The translations under genes and the position numbers were made by a program. From Pseudomonas sp. MYb327 (GTDB lineage: Bacteria > Pseudomonadota > Gammaproteobacteria > Pseudomonadales > Pseudomonadaceae), in the NCBI RefSeq assembly GCF_040438925.1, contig NZ_CP159258.1, positions 5,851,001 through 5,915,000 of the forward strand: a DNA stretch of 64,000 bases, given 5' to 3'. Below are positions 1-9,812 of the stretch, piece by piece (the first letter of the stretch is position 1; each line of letters begins with the position of its first letter). The notes beneath the pieces are model-generated. The model was given only the letters and a program-made list of their open reading frames with translations, ran no database searches and was not told where the DNA came from.

Positions 1-550
<550 letters not shown>

Positions 551-663
551 GGCGGCGATTTCCGGTTGACGTTAAACCGGCGCGACACTAGCAGATAGGG
601 GGTTTATGGGCAAATGAGCGGGGTGATTTGGCGGCTAAACCCTGTGGCGAGCGTTGCCCGCGA

Positions 664-1809
664 TTATGGTGTCGAGTCATCTGGATAGTGGATTTCATAG
701 CGCGTACTGCGCCCACCACCTGGCAGGCGTTGCAGGCATCCCTTATCCAGCAGTTCGGCCAGATGACGGGTCGCGGTTGCCTTGGATACCTTCGCCACGG
801 CTTGATACTGAGCCGCGCTGATCCCGCCTTCGAATCCGCGCTCCCCGCCATCCAGCAGGCGATTGAGTACTTTGGTCTGCTCGATCGACAGTTCAGATTC
901 GCGGTGCGCTTGCCAGAATCGCGCTTTGCCCAGCACCGACTCGATCCGCACCATTGCCTGTTGCAGGCTGCTTAGTAGGGTTTGCAGAAACCATTCGAGC
1001 CATTCAGTAGCGTCCAGATCGGCTTTTTGGCTGCGTTCAAGTACACGGTAATAACCGGAACGATCATCGAGAATGCTCGCCGACATGGCGCAGAAGCGAA
1101 TCGCCTGGGCCTCGCCTTGTGCCAATGCCAGGTCGGTGATGGTGCGCGTCAGGCGTCCGTTACCATCATCGAAGGGGTGCAGCGTAACGAACCAGAAATG
1201 CGCGATACCTGCGCGCAACAGGGGATCGAGTCCTGCTGCATTGCGGCTGTTCTCGAACCACGTGAGGAAGGTGTCGAGTTGTCGCTCAAGGCCCTTGCGA
1301 GGCGGCGCTTCGAAGTGCACGGTCGGCCTGTCCAGACGGCCGGAGACCACTTGCATCGGCTCTTCGCCACGCAAAGCACCAACACGGATGCTGCGCGCAG
1401 CGAGATCGGAATTTTGTTCTGGGAACAGCCACTCATGCCAGTCCAGTAATCGGTCAAGCGTCAGCGGGGCGGCGAAATGCTGCGTGGCATCTAGCATCAG
1501 TTGCGCGAGGCCCTCGCTGCGTTTGCTGACGTTGTCTGCCTCGTTGAGTTCCAGCCCCAATCGCCGAGCCAATGAAGAGCGAACCGAACCGACATTCAGC
1601 TGTTCACCTTCGATCGCGGACGAAGTGACGATGTTTTGCAGCAACGCATCCAGTTCACTTTGCGCGCTCAGCGAACTGCCCACAGAACGGGCCATACCCA
1701 TTAATCGCCCTTGCGCTTGGATGCACTCGCGCAGCAAGGGTGCCAAGCGCTCGGCATTCCAGGTGAAGTCCGGCCAGTCAGGCTGCTGCCATATCCATTG
1801 ATGTGTCAT
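664..1809 (-). CDS. Fic-domain protein with DUF4172 N-terminus and C-terminal winged helix
   Basis: A class II Fic protein of 381 residues from the ATG at 1809. The core motif HPFDDGNGRLTR (about residues 211-222) is complete, so AMP- or NMP-transferase activity is expected. The inhibitory motif SSAIEG (about 63-68) precedes the core, as in self-inhibited class II enzymes. The N-terminus (WIWQQPDWPDFTW) resembles DUF4172, and the last 60 residues look like a winged helix. An in-frame ATG at 1860 would add 17 residues, but it lies inside the inverted-repeat operator, so 1809 is preferred. No neighbouring antitoxin gene is present. The target is unknown; autorepression through the C-terminal domain is inferred. 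Confidence 0.9.
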   Translation of the reverse strand: MTHQWIWQQPDWPDFTWNAERLAPLLRECIQAQGRLMGMARSVGSSLSAQSELDALLQNIVTSSAIEGEQLNVGSVRSSLARRLGLELNEADNVSKRSEGLAQLMLDATQHFAAPLTLDRLLDWHEWLFPEQNSDLAARSIRVGALRGEEPMQVVSGRLDRPTVHFEAPPRKGLERQLDTFLTWFENSRNAAGLDPLLRAGIAHFWFVTLHPFDDGNGRLTRTITDLALAQGEAQAIRFCAMSASILDDRSGYYRVLERSQKADLDATEWLEWFLQTLLSSLQQAMVRIESVLGKARFWQAHRESELSIEQTKVLNRLLDGGERGFEGGISAAQYQAVAKVSKATATRHLAELLDKGCLQRLPGGGRSTRYEIHYPDDSTP

Positions 1810-1848
1810 GAACGGGATGCTCTTAAAGGTTGAGCCGATTGGAAAGTC

Positions 1849-1894
1849 TATTCGGCTCATTTTGTGAGCCGAATATGACGCTTATTCGGCTCAC
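1849..1894. promoter_or_regulatory. Triple inverted-repeat operator upstream of the Fic gene
   Basis: Three copies of TATTCGGCTCA occur in 46 bases: 1849-1859 forward, 1865-1875 reverse and 1883-1893 forward. Copies two and three form a perfect 12-bp inverted repeat (1864-1875 and 1883-1894) with a 7-base spacer. Copies one and two form a second one with a 5-base spacer. This spacing suits a dimeric DNA-binding protein. The winged-helix end of the adjacent Fic protein is the obvious candidate; that link is inference. Confidence 0.7.
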
Positions 1895-2035
1895 CGTCCA
1901 CCACGCGTCGTGAAACCCTACGCACTTTGAGGCACCCGCGATTGTTAAAAAACACCCGACTGGCTAACCTTCGCGCCAACGACGACCCGACAGTCACGGG
2001 TCTTTCAGACGAAACGCAGTAGTCGCATCTGTAAC

Positions 2036-2079
2036 GCGCCGAGGATCGGGCGCAAGGTTTCGTCAGGCATGGCAGGAGG
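2036..2079 (+). promoter_or_regulatory. mag operon leader: GGA-loop hairpin and strong Shine-Dalgarno
   Basis: A 5-bp stem (GCGCC 2036-2040, GGCGC 2049-2053) presents the loop GAGGATCG. A second GGA lies in the strong ribosome site AGGAGG at 2074-2079, six bases before the magA ATG. Two GGA motifs, one in a loop and one in the ribosome site, are the layout of RsmA/CsrA-repressed leaders. From memory, the P. aeruginosa mag operon is under Gac/Rsm control. Neither GGA here has the full ANGGA context, so this is only a candidate. Confidence 0.4.
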
Positions 2080-2085
2080 CATCAC

Positions 2086-2874
2086 ATGCGCTCATTTCTT
2101 TTGCTGCTGATCGGGTTGGCTTGCATGCCGGTTCTGGCCGAGCCGAGCACCGATATGTCGGAACCGGTAGGCGGCTGGCGCTACAACGGCCTGCTGGATC
2201 GCACGGAGAACCCGCGAGTCGCCTATCCCACGCCGCCCATCGACCGGGGCGTACAGCGCAATCGCACGATGATCGAAGGGCAGCTCAAGGCCATCGGCCC
2301 TCAACGTGGCCCCCATACGCTGGCGGTCAACGGCAATCCGCTGAACCTGTACACCGACGACCAGGGGCGTTTCGCCCGGCCGTATGCGTTCGGTGCCGGT
2401 TCCAATAGTGTCGAAGTGCGCAGCGCAGAAGGCCAGTCGCTCAAGCGGGTTCAATTCTATGAAGCCAACAACCTGCGCACGCCTGCGCGGATTCGCGTGG
2501 TGCTGGGTTGGGACGACCCCAAGGCCGAGCTCGACCTGCACATCGTTACGCCTGACGGCCAGCATGCGTTCTGGGCTCATTCGGCGCTGACCAACGGCGG
2601 CGGCCTCGATCCGGACGGCGTCGATGGTCCCGGCCCGGAAATGTTCACCATGACCGCGCCGTTGCATGGCACCTATCTGGTTTACGTCAACTACTGGGGC
2701 AACTTTGGCAGCGGCGGCTATAACTTCGATGAGACCAGCAACCAGAACGAGGTCATCACCTCGCAGATCAACCTGGTGCTCAACGAAAACACCGTCGACG
2801 AAAAACGCGAAACCTTCATCGTGCCCCTGCGCGCGATCGGTGATCTGCTGCTGGTCAAGACTTTCAACTATTGA
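2086..2874 (+). CDS. magA: MagA-like DUF2135 (YfaP-type) exported protein
   Basis: A 262-residue protein with a cleavable signal peptide (MRSFLLLLIGLACMPVLA). It has the DUF2135 signature AELDLHIVTPDG around residue 150, a beta-rich domain with a DLDLH-type acidic/His cluster. It is a clear paralogue of MagF at the other end of the operon; both share GGWR near the N-terminus and SNSVEVRSA in the middle. It corresponds to E. coli YfaP and P. aeruginosa MagA. The start is fixed by AGGAGG six bases upstream. A periplasmic, probably adaptor-like role beside MagD is inferred; the biochemical function is unknown. Confidence 0.88.
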   Translation: MRSFLLLLIGLACMPVLAEPSTDMSEPVGGWRYNGLLDRTENPRVAYPTPPIDRGVQRNRTMIEGQLKAIGPQRGPHTLAVNGNPLNLYTDDQGRFARPYAFGAGSNSVEVRSAEGQSLKRVQFYEANNLRTPARIRVVLGWDDPKAELDLHIVTPDGQHAFWAHSALTNGGGLDPDGVDGPGPEMFTMTAPLHGTYLVYVNYWGNFGSGGYNFDETSNQNEVITSQINLVLNENTVDEKRETFIVPLRAIGDLLLVKTFNY

Positions 2875-2910
2875 GCATCCCGCACCACGGATGACATCGG
2901 GTTTTGTGAA

Positions 2911-4623
2911 ATGAGCGATAACACTGTTTCCCCGGCTGCCGAAACACCGAGCGCCAAACCGTCCCGCCGTTGGCCGGCCATTGTGATCGGGCTGTGTCTG
3001 GTCGCGGGCGTGGCCGCTGGCATGGGCTGGCTGATGCAAAAAAGCAAGGCGCCGGCTCCACAACTGGCGGCGGAAAAACTCGGCATGCGCCGCCCCGATG
3101 GCTTGCTCGAAACCCACTCCTTGAGCCAATTGCCCAAGGACTTGCTGGCGGTGCCGTTCCTTAAGGAAACCCTCACCGAAGATTTCGTCTTCTATTACGA
3201 AACCCACGCCGATCGCCTCGGGCTGATCGGCAGTCTGCGACGGATCATCTACGAGCATGACTTGAAGCTGCAGGACAGTCTGATCGAGCAGCTCTTCGAT
3301 CAACCGGCGGACGTGGCGCTGTGGCGTGGCGCGGATGGACGGCTCAAGGATTTCCTGCTGGTGATGGATCGCGGCGGGCTGGCCAAGGTTTTGGAGCCGC
3401 TGGCGAAAGTGGCGCTGGATGATTCGCAACTCAGCAAAGTCGCTGACGTCAAAGTCGGCGCCGATGACGTGCCGCTCTATCAACTCACCTACAACGCCAG
3501 CAAGGCGCTGCTGTTTGCCTCCCATGGCGACAAACTGGTGGTGCTGTCGAATCCGACCAAACTCTACGACCCGCAAAGTGGCGCGACGCAGGAGTCGGGC
3601 AGCGTCTCGACTCAGGCCATCGCCGCGTTGCTCAACGGCGACAAACTATTCCCCGAAGCCTTTGGCCTGCAACCCCGTGCGCCAGAGGTGAAGCAACGGC
3701 TGTCGGTCAACGCCAGTGTATTGGCCATGGGTTACCAACGCTTCATCCCGAACTTCGCCGGCCTGCGTTTCGACATGGACGACAAAGGCTGGCACAGCTA
3801 CCTCGCCATGGATGAACTGGATGATCAACCGGACTTCGATTTCAAACCGATCTGGCAAGCCATGCCCATGGGGGCCAGCGCTTGCGTGGCCCTGCCGCTG
3901 GCCGCTGAACAACAGAAGCCGCTGCTGGTGAAGCTCGGTGCGCAAGAGCCCGTGGCCCAGGCGCTGACCGCTCACATGGCCGGTGCTGCCGGTCTGTGCT
4001 GGTACGCCGATTCGCGGCTGTACACGCCGCTGTTGGTGGCCAGCCTGAATGACAAGGACAGCGCCAGACTCGATGGCGATCTGGGCCAGTTGTTCGGCTC
4101 GATGGTCGGCGCCTATGAAGCCAAGGTTGATGACCATGCGTTTCCGGTGATCGAGAAGCAGGACGGAGAAAATCATCAATGGCAGCGTCAGGTCAGTTCG
4201 AATTTCGGCCCTTACAAAGCCGTGGATGCTGAGAGTCCCGACGCAATTACCGGCAAGGCCTTCATGCGTGTGAGCCTGGCGCGCCACGGTTCGACGCTAC
4301 TGTTTTCCCTCGACGACAAGCTTGTCGACAAAGCCCTCGGCACCCTCGACAAACGCTTCCCGCCGATGGCCGACGTGGTGCCGAAAGACCTGCTGATGCC
4401 GGTCTACTTCGGCCCGGATTCCATGGCGCAGTTGATGCAGCAGGAAACCCTCGACAGCCTGCCCCAGGACATGGAACCGGTGTTCTACAACGCCGCGCAA
4501 ACCTACCTGATCCCGAAATTGCGCAAGCTCGGCGGTTACGGCAAATACGCCCTGACCTTGCCCGAAGGCAGCGAGCCGGATGGTCATTGGCAATGGCTGC
4601 CGCTGGAATGGAAAGCGCTGTGA
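2911..4623 (+). CDS. magB: MagB-like DUF2138 membrane-anchored protein
   Basis: 570 residues matching the DUF2138/YfaA family in length and operon position. A short cytoplasmic N-terminus is followed by one transmembrane helix at about residues 24-42 ([20 protein letters not shown]), so nearly the whole protein faces the periplasm. No catalytic motif was recognised. The gene sits 36 bases after magA, and its stop overlaps the probable magC start. In the E. coli yfa and P. aeruginosa mag operons it stays next to the macroglobulin, which suggests it tethers or positions MagD at the inner membrane; this is inference. Confidence 0.85.
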   Translation: MSDNTVSPAAETPSAKPSRRWPAIVIGLCLVAGVAAGMGWLMQKSKAPAPQLAAEKLGMRRPDGLLETHSLSQLPKDLLAVPFLKETLTEDFVFYYETHADRLGLIGSLRRIIYEHDLKLQDSLIEQLFDQPADVALWRGADGRLKDFLLVMDRGGLAKVLEPLAKVALDDSQLSKVADVKVGADDVPLYQLTYNASKALLFASHGDKLVVLSNPTKLYDPQSGATQESGSVSTQAIAALLNGDKLFPEAFGLQPRAPEVKQRLSVNASVLAMGYQRFIPNFAGLRFDMDDKGWHSYLAMDELDDQPDFDFKPIWQAMPMGASACVALPLAAEQQKPLLVKLGAQEPVAQALTAHMAGAAGLCWYADSRLYTPLLVASLNDKDSARLDGDLGQLFGSMVGAYEAKVDDHAFPVIEKQDGENHQWQRQVSSNFGPYKAVDAESPDAITGKAFMRVSLARHGSTLLFSLDDKLVDKALGTLDKRFPPMADVVPKDLLMPVYFGPDSMAQLMQQETLDSLPQDMEPVFYNAAQTYLIPKLRKLGGYGKYALTLPEGSEPDGHWQWLPLEWKAL

Positions 4624-5258
4624 AGGCACTGATCCGAAGCCTCGGCCTGTTGGCGTTGCTGCTGGGCAGCCGCGCGTTTGCCGTGGATACGCCAGCGCTT
4701 GACCCGCAGCAGTCCCAGGTGTTCCGCGCCTGGTTCGTGCGCATCGCCCAAGAGCAACTGAGTCAGGGCCCGAGCCCGCGCTGGTATCAGCAGGACTGCG
4801 CGGGTCTGGTGCGCTTCGCCGCCAACGAAGCGCTGAAAGTGCATGACGATAAATGGCTGCGCAGCAATGGCCTGTCCAATCGCTACCTGCCGCCAGAGCT
4901 GCAACTGAGCGACACCCAGCGCGGCCTCGCCCAGCAATGGCAGCAGGGCGGCGGCAAGGTCGGGCCGTATGTCAACGCGATCAAATTGATCCAGTTCAAC
5001 AGTCATCTGGTCAGCCGTGATGTCTCTCAAGCACGGCCTGGCGACCTGATGTTTTTCGATCAGGGCGACGACCAGCATCTGATGATCTGGATGGGCCGCT
5101 ACATCGCCTATCACACCGGCACCACCACACCCACCGACAACGGCATGCGCTCCGCAAGCCTGCAACAACTCATGACATGGAAGGACACCCGATGGATACC
5201 CGATGCAGCCAACCCCAACTTCATCGGCGTTTATCGACTGAATTTTCTCTCCCAATGA
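4620..5258 (+). CDS. magC: MagC-like DUF1175 protein, NlpC/P60-like by motif
   Basis: 212 residues from the GTG at 4620, which overlaps the magB stop (GTGA); ATGs at 4608 and 4587 are possible but would bury the signal peptide. The signal peptide is [21 protein letters not shown]. The rest resembles an NlpC/P60 hydrolase: DCAGLVRF with Cys60, then PGDLMFF, then [17 protein letters not shown] with His153 and a possible third residue His165. NlpC/P60 enzymes cut peptidoglycan stem peptides. DUF1175 is formally uncharacterised, so wall hydrolysis is inferred. The stop overlaps the magD ATG (ATGA). Confidence 0.85.
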   Translation: MKALIRSLGLLALLLGSRAFAVDTPALDPQQSQVFRAWFVRIAQEQLSQGPSPRWYQQDCAGLVRFAANEALKVHDDKWLRSNGLSNRYLPPELQLSDTQRGLAQQWQQGGGKVGPYVNAIKLIQFNSHLVSRDVSQARPGDLMFFDQGDDQHLMIWMGRYIAYHTGTTTPTDNGMRSASLQQLMTWKDTRWIPDAANPNFIGVYRLNFLSQ

Positions 5259-8200
5259 TCGGTGCCCGCATGTTGCGTTTCCTGCCTCTGCTGCTGGTTT
5301 TGCTGCTGCCATTTTCGACGGTCAGCGCCGAAGACACGGTCGAGCCGAGCGGCTACACGCCGGTGGCCGGTGAAAGTTTTTTCCTGCTGGCCGACAGCAG
5401 TTTCGCCAGCGACGAACAGGCGATGGTGCGCCTCGAAGCACCGGGTCGCGACTACCGCCGATTCCGCATGGAACCCTATGGCGGCGCCGACATCCGGGTG
5501 TATCGCATCGACAAACCGCTGGACTTTCTCAAGCGTCAGAAGAACTTGCACCGGGTGGTCAGTGACGGCCAGTTCAAGGGCGAAGGCCTGTCCAACACAC
5601 TGGCGTATCTGTGGGACAACTGGTACCGCAAATCCCGTCGGGTGATGCAGCGGGCGTTTAACTACGAGTCGCGCAAACAGGTCACCGAAGAAGTGCCTGA
5701 GCTGAAGATGGGCGCCGCCATGGCTGCGCCAACACCTTACGATGCGCAGCCACAATTCGCGTTGATTCCGGGCCTGCCGGTGGTCAGTCAGTTCCGCTAT
5801 CCGCTGTGGCAAGCCAAACCGATCCAGCCGCCCGAAGGCGTGAACCTCGCCGGGTCTTCCAGTGAGTTCGTCAGCGCCGCGCCGGGCAACGTCTACATCC
5901 CGTTGGGCAACCTGAAACCCGGTCTGTACCTGGTGGAAGCGCTGATCGGCAAGTACCGCGCGACCACCATGGTCTTCGTCTCCAACACCGTGGCCGTAAG
6001 CAAGATTGCCGGTGATGAACTGCTGGTGTGGGCCGCGCGTAAACACGAAGGCAGCTCGGTGCCGAAGGTCAATGTGCTGTGGACCGATGGCCTCGGCGTA
6101 ATGAGCAGCGGCGCCACCGATACCGATGGTTTGCTGCGCCTGAAACATGTCAGCCCAGAGCGTTCGTTCGTGATCGGCGAGGATGAAGAGGGCGGGGTTT
6201 TCGTCTCGGAAAACTTCTACTACGACAGCGAAATCTACGACACCAAACTCTATGCCTTCACTGACCGGCCGCTATATCGGCCGGGGGATTGGGTATCGCT
6301 GAAAATCGTCGGGCGCGAATTCAAGAACGCCCGCGACTCGGTACAGCCAGCCGCTGCCGACGTCAATGTCACGGTGCTGGACGCGACCGGCACGGCACTG
6401 CAATCGCTGGCGCTGAAACTCGATTCCAAGGCCGGCGCTCAAGGTCGTTTCCAGTTGCCCGACAATGCGGTGGCGGGCGGTTATGAGCTGCGTTTCAACT
6501 ACAAGGATCAAGCCTACAGCAGCGCCTTTCGCGTGGCCGAGTACATCAAGCCGCACTTTGAAATTTCCCTGAACCTGGCCAAGCAGGATTACCGCACCGG
6601 CGAACCGCTCAAGGGCAGCCTGGTACTGCTATACCCGGACGGCAAACCGGTGGCCAACGCCAAGTTGAGCCTGAGCCTGCGCGCCCAACAACTGTCGATG
6701 GTCGACAACGAATTGCAATATCTCGGGCAGTTTCCGGTGGAGCTGACCAGCACCGAACTGACCACAGACGTCAAAGGCAACGCCACGCTCGATCTGCCGG
6801 CTGCGGAGAAGCCGAGCCGCTACATGCTGACTGTGTTCGCCAGCGATGGCGCGGCGTATCGGGTCAAGACCACCAAGGAAATCCTCATCGATCGCGGTGC
6901 GGCGAATTTCCGCTTGAGTGCGCCGCAGCGCTTCAGTGCGGTGGGCGACAAGGTTGCGTTCAGCTACGTCGGCGAAGGTGAGAATCTAGCGGTCAGGCCG
7001 GGAAGCTACGGCTGGGTACGCCTGGAGGACCAGAGCACGGGTGAAGGCAAACTGGCGGCGACCGATAAAGGCTTCACACTGGCTTTCGATCGCCCCGGCA
7101 CGTACAACCTGACGCTCAGGGATGAACACGGCCGAACCCTTGGTGCGACCGGTCATTCAGTCACCGGCGACGGCGTCAAAGCGGTACCCGGCACGGTAGA
7201 AATCGTCTTCGACAAACCCGAGTACAAGACCGGCGGCGAAGCGCTGGCGCTGATCACGTTCCCCGAGCCGATCAGCGACGCATTGCTGTCACTGGAGCGC
7301 GACAAGGTCGAGGCCACGGCGCTGCTGTCCAAGGGCGGCGACTGGCTGAAGATGGAAAAACTCAGTGACACTCAGTACCGCGCACGCATCCCGGTGAAGG
7401 ACAGCTTCGCACCGAACCTGACGTTTTCGGTGCTGTACACCAAGGGCGGCCAGTACAGCTTCCAGAACGCCGGGATCAAGGTGGTCACGCCGCAAATCGA
7501 CGTAGCCATCGCCACTGATAAAGAGACCTATCAACCAGGCGACACCGTGTCGGTGGACCTGACCACGCAGTTCGCCGGCAAACCGATCCCGGCGCACCTG
7601 ACGGTCAGCGTGGTCGACGAAATGGTCTACGCGTTGCAACCGGAAGTCGCGCCGACCATCGACCAGTTCTTCTACCATCCGCGCCGCAACAACGTGCGCA
7701 CCAGCGCCAGTCTGTCGTTCATCAGCTACGACGTCGCACTGCCGGGCAGTCCCGGCGCACCGGGCAAAGCCAACCGCAGTGAGCGCGGTGTGAAGGTGCT
7801 GGAGCGGCCGCGTCGCGAAGACGTCGACACCGCCGCGTGGCAGCCAGAGCTTGTAACCGACGCCAATGGCAAAACCCGTTTCACCTTCAAGATGCCGGAC
7901 TCGCTGACCCGCTGGCGCATCACCGCGCGAGCCATCGCCGATGACGGGCAGGTCGGGCAGAAGAAGCAGTTCGTGCGCTCGGAAAAGCCGCTGTATCTGA
8001 AGTGGAGCGGGCCAGGAAAATTCCGCTCCGGCGACAAACCGGACCTCGGTGTGTTCGCTTTCAGCCAGGCGCAAAACCCGGTCAAGGCTGAGCTGGTGAT
8101 TCATTACGCGGGCAATGAACAACGTGTCCCTGTCACGCTCAACGGCGGCATCAACTACATCCCTCTACCGGCGTTTGCATTGACCAGTGGCGAGTGGACC

Positions 8201-9811
8201 GCCGAACTGGTGCAGGACGGCAAAACCGCCGATGCCCTGGCCGTGCACCTGACCGCGACCGGCGAAGGTTGGCAGGTCACGCAAAGCCAGAGCCTGGACG
8301 TGGGCAGCGGTGATACGCCGCTGACGTTGCCGGCGGACGCCTCGGACATTCGCCTGCGACTGGATGACAGCCCGCAAGCGCTGTTCCGTTCCGCCCTCGA
8401 TGATCTGCTGAGTTACCCCTATGGCGGTGTCGAACAAACCGCCAGTCGTTTGCTGCCGTTGAGCATCGCCTATCCAGCCTTGTCGTCGAACCCGCAAATC
8501 CGCGACCGCTTGCGCCTGATCATTCAGAACAGCCGCTTGCGTCTGGTGCAAATGGCCGGGCCGTCGGCGAGTTTCACCTGGTGGGGCATGGACGGCGAGC
8601 CGGACGCGTTCCTCACCGCTTACGCCTACTATGCCGACTGGCACGCCAGCCAAGTGCTGGAACTGAACCTGCCGCCGGAGCATTGGCATCGGGTGCTGGA
8701 GGTCTATGCGAAACAGGCGAAGAACACGCCGCTGTTGCAGAGGGCGCTGATCCTGTCGTTCGCCAAGCAGATGCAATTGCCGGTGAACACTTTGCTCAGC
8801 GGATTGATGGACGACCTGGCGAAAGCAGGCGAGGGTAATGCTGCGAATCTGATGGACGATGGCGACGACAGTCTCGTCATGAGTGATCCGGATTCTGCGC
8901 TGGGTCTCGCCGCTGCCCATATGTTGACGGCGTCCTTGGCCAGGCAGTCGAAGGTCGCTCTGCCAGAGGCGTTCAACCGGCAACTGGCCGATGCCCAACA
9001 GCGTTTGGCCGTCAGCTCGCAGCCGTTTGCCGAGGCCTTGAACCTGTCCCTGCAACCTTTCGATCAGGCCCGTGCGCAAGCGTTGCTACAACGCTTGCTG
9101 CCGCAGCAATCGACGCTGGAACGTGCGTTGGCACTGACGTGGTTGCAACGCAGCATCGAACAGGCTTCACCCACCATCGCACTGGCGCCGGGCGCCAGCT
9201 GGAAGAAAAACTATGGCGATACCGGCGAGATGTATTGGACCTGGCAAGGGGCTGAGCCTGTACCAGCGATGTTGTCGCTGACCGGTGTGCAGGAGCGTCC
9301 ATTGCGTGCCGCGTTGAGCTACAAGACCCGGCAACCACCGGTTGATCCGATGGCCGTGACCATCACCCGTCGCCTGTCGCGTCTGGTGCCGGGCGATGAA
9401 GCCTTCACCTTCAAACTTGAAGCGGTCGGCACTCAGCCGTTGTCCAGCGACAGCCTGTATCTGGACGAAGTGATCCTCACCAGCAAAGCCGCAAAACCGC
9501 TGCGCTATGGCCTGCTCGAAGTGCCGCTGCCACCGGGTGCCGACGTTGAGCGAACCACTTGGGGTATCAAACTGATGGGCAAGGCCGGCACCGAACCGAC
9601 CGCACTCGAGAAAGCGCGATTCGAGCCGGGGCAACTGGCCTATGCCGTGCCGGTGGATGCGCTGAGCGGCGAGTTGCGATTGCGGCATCTGGTGCGTTTC
9701 TCGCAGAAAGGTCAGTTCAACCTGCCACCGGCGCGCTTCACGCAGGTCTACGCGCCACAGCATCAGGCGCAGGAACAGAAACCGGCGCTCGGTCAGGTCA
9801 CGGTTCACTGA
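5255..9811 (+). CDS. magD: Bacterial alpha-2-macroglobulin without thioester (MagD/YfaS type)
   Basis: About 1518 residues from the ATG at 5255 (overlapping the magC stop); 5270 is an alternative. A signal peptide ends at VSA. Tandem macroglobulin beta domains follow; the LYRPGDW motif sits near residue 340. A flexible, Arg-rich, probable bait segment is at about 800-860, then an A2M domain starting [15 protein letters not shown]. At the position of the thioester CxEQ the sequence reads GGVEQ (Val1059), so no covalent thioester trap can form. The usual hydrophobic alpha/alpha-toroid context surrounds it. Relatives bind and inhibit proteases by conformational trapping in the periplasm. The reading frame is intact. 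Confidence 0.95.
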   Translation: MIGARMLRFLPLLLVLLLPFSTVSAEDTVEPSGYTPVAGESFFLLADSSFASDEQAMVRLEAPGRDYRRFRMEPYGGADIRVYRIDKPLDFLKRQKNLHRVVSDGQFKGEGLSNTLAYLWDNWYRKSRRVMQRAFNYESRKQVTEEVPELKMGAAMAAPTPYDAQPQFALIPGLPVVSQFRYPLWQAKPIQPPEGVNLAGSSSEFVSAAPGNVYIPLGNLKPGLYLVEALIGKYRATTMVFVSNTVAVSKIAGDELLVWAARKHEGSSVPKVNVLWTDGLGVMSSGATDTDGLLRLKHVSPERSFVIGEDEEGGVFVSENFYYDSEIYDTKLYAFTDRPLYRPGDWVSLKIVGREFKNARDSVQPAAADVNVTVLDATGTALQSLALKLDSKAGAQGRFQLPDNAVAGGYELRFNYKDQAYSSAFRVAEYIKPHFEISLNLAKQDYRTGEPLKGSLVLLYPDGKPVANAKLSLSLRAQQLSMVDNELQYLGQFPVELTSTELTTDVKGNATLDLPAAEKPSRYMLTVFASDGAAYRVKTTKEILIDRGAANFRLSAPQRFSAVGDKVAFSYVGEGENLAVRPGSYGWVRLEDQSTGEGKLAATDKGFTLAFDRPGTYNLTLRDEHGRTLGATGHSVTGDGVKAVPGTVEIVFDKPEYKTGGEALALITFPEPISDALLSLERDKVEATALLSKGGDWLKMEKLSDTQYRARIPVKDSFAPNLTFSVLYTKGGQYSFQNAGIKVVTPQIDVAIATDKETYQPGDTVSVDLTTQFAGKPIPAHLTVSVVDEMVYALQPEVAPTIDQFFYHPRRNNVRTSASLSFISYDVALPGSPGAPGKANRSERGVKVLERPRREDVDTAAWQPELVTDANGKTRFTFKMPDSLTRWRITARAIADDGQVGQKKQFVRSEKPLYLKWSGPGKFRSGDKPDLGVFAFSQAQNPVKAELVIHYAGNEQRVPVTLNGGINYIPLPAFALTSGEWTAELVQDGKTADALAVHLTATGEGWQVTQSQSLDVGSGDTPLTLPADASDIRLRLDDSPQALFRSALDDLLSYPYGGVEQTASRLLPLSIAYPALSSNPQIRDRLRLIIQNSRLRLVQMAGPSASFTWWGMDGEPDAFLTAYAYYADWHASQVLELNLPPEHWHRVLEVYAKQAKNTPLLQRALILSFAKQMQLPVNTLLSGLMDDLAKAGEGNAANLMDDGDDSLVMSDPDSALGLAAAHMLTASLARQSKVALPEAFNRQLADAQQRLAVSSQPFAEALNLSLQPFDQARAQALLQRLLPQQSTLERALALTWLQRSIEQASPTIALAPGASWKKNYGDTGEMYWTWQGAEPVPAMLSLTGVQERPLRAALSYKTRQPPVDPMAVTITRRLSRLVPGDEAFTFKLEAVGTQPLSSDSLYLDEVILTSKAAKPLRYGLLEVPLPPGADVERTTWGIKLMGKAGTEPTALEKARFEPGQLAYAVPVDALSGELRLRHLVRFSQKGQFNLPPARFTQVYAPQHQAQEQKPALGQVTVH

Positions 9812-9812
9812 C

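Noticed and set aside
2092..3576. 494-residue minus-strand reading frame across magA and magB
   Set aside because: It is antisense to two well-supported genes. The protein is low in known motifs and rich in His, Gln and Arg, typical of mirror frames in high-GC genes.
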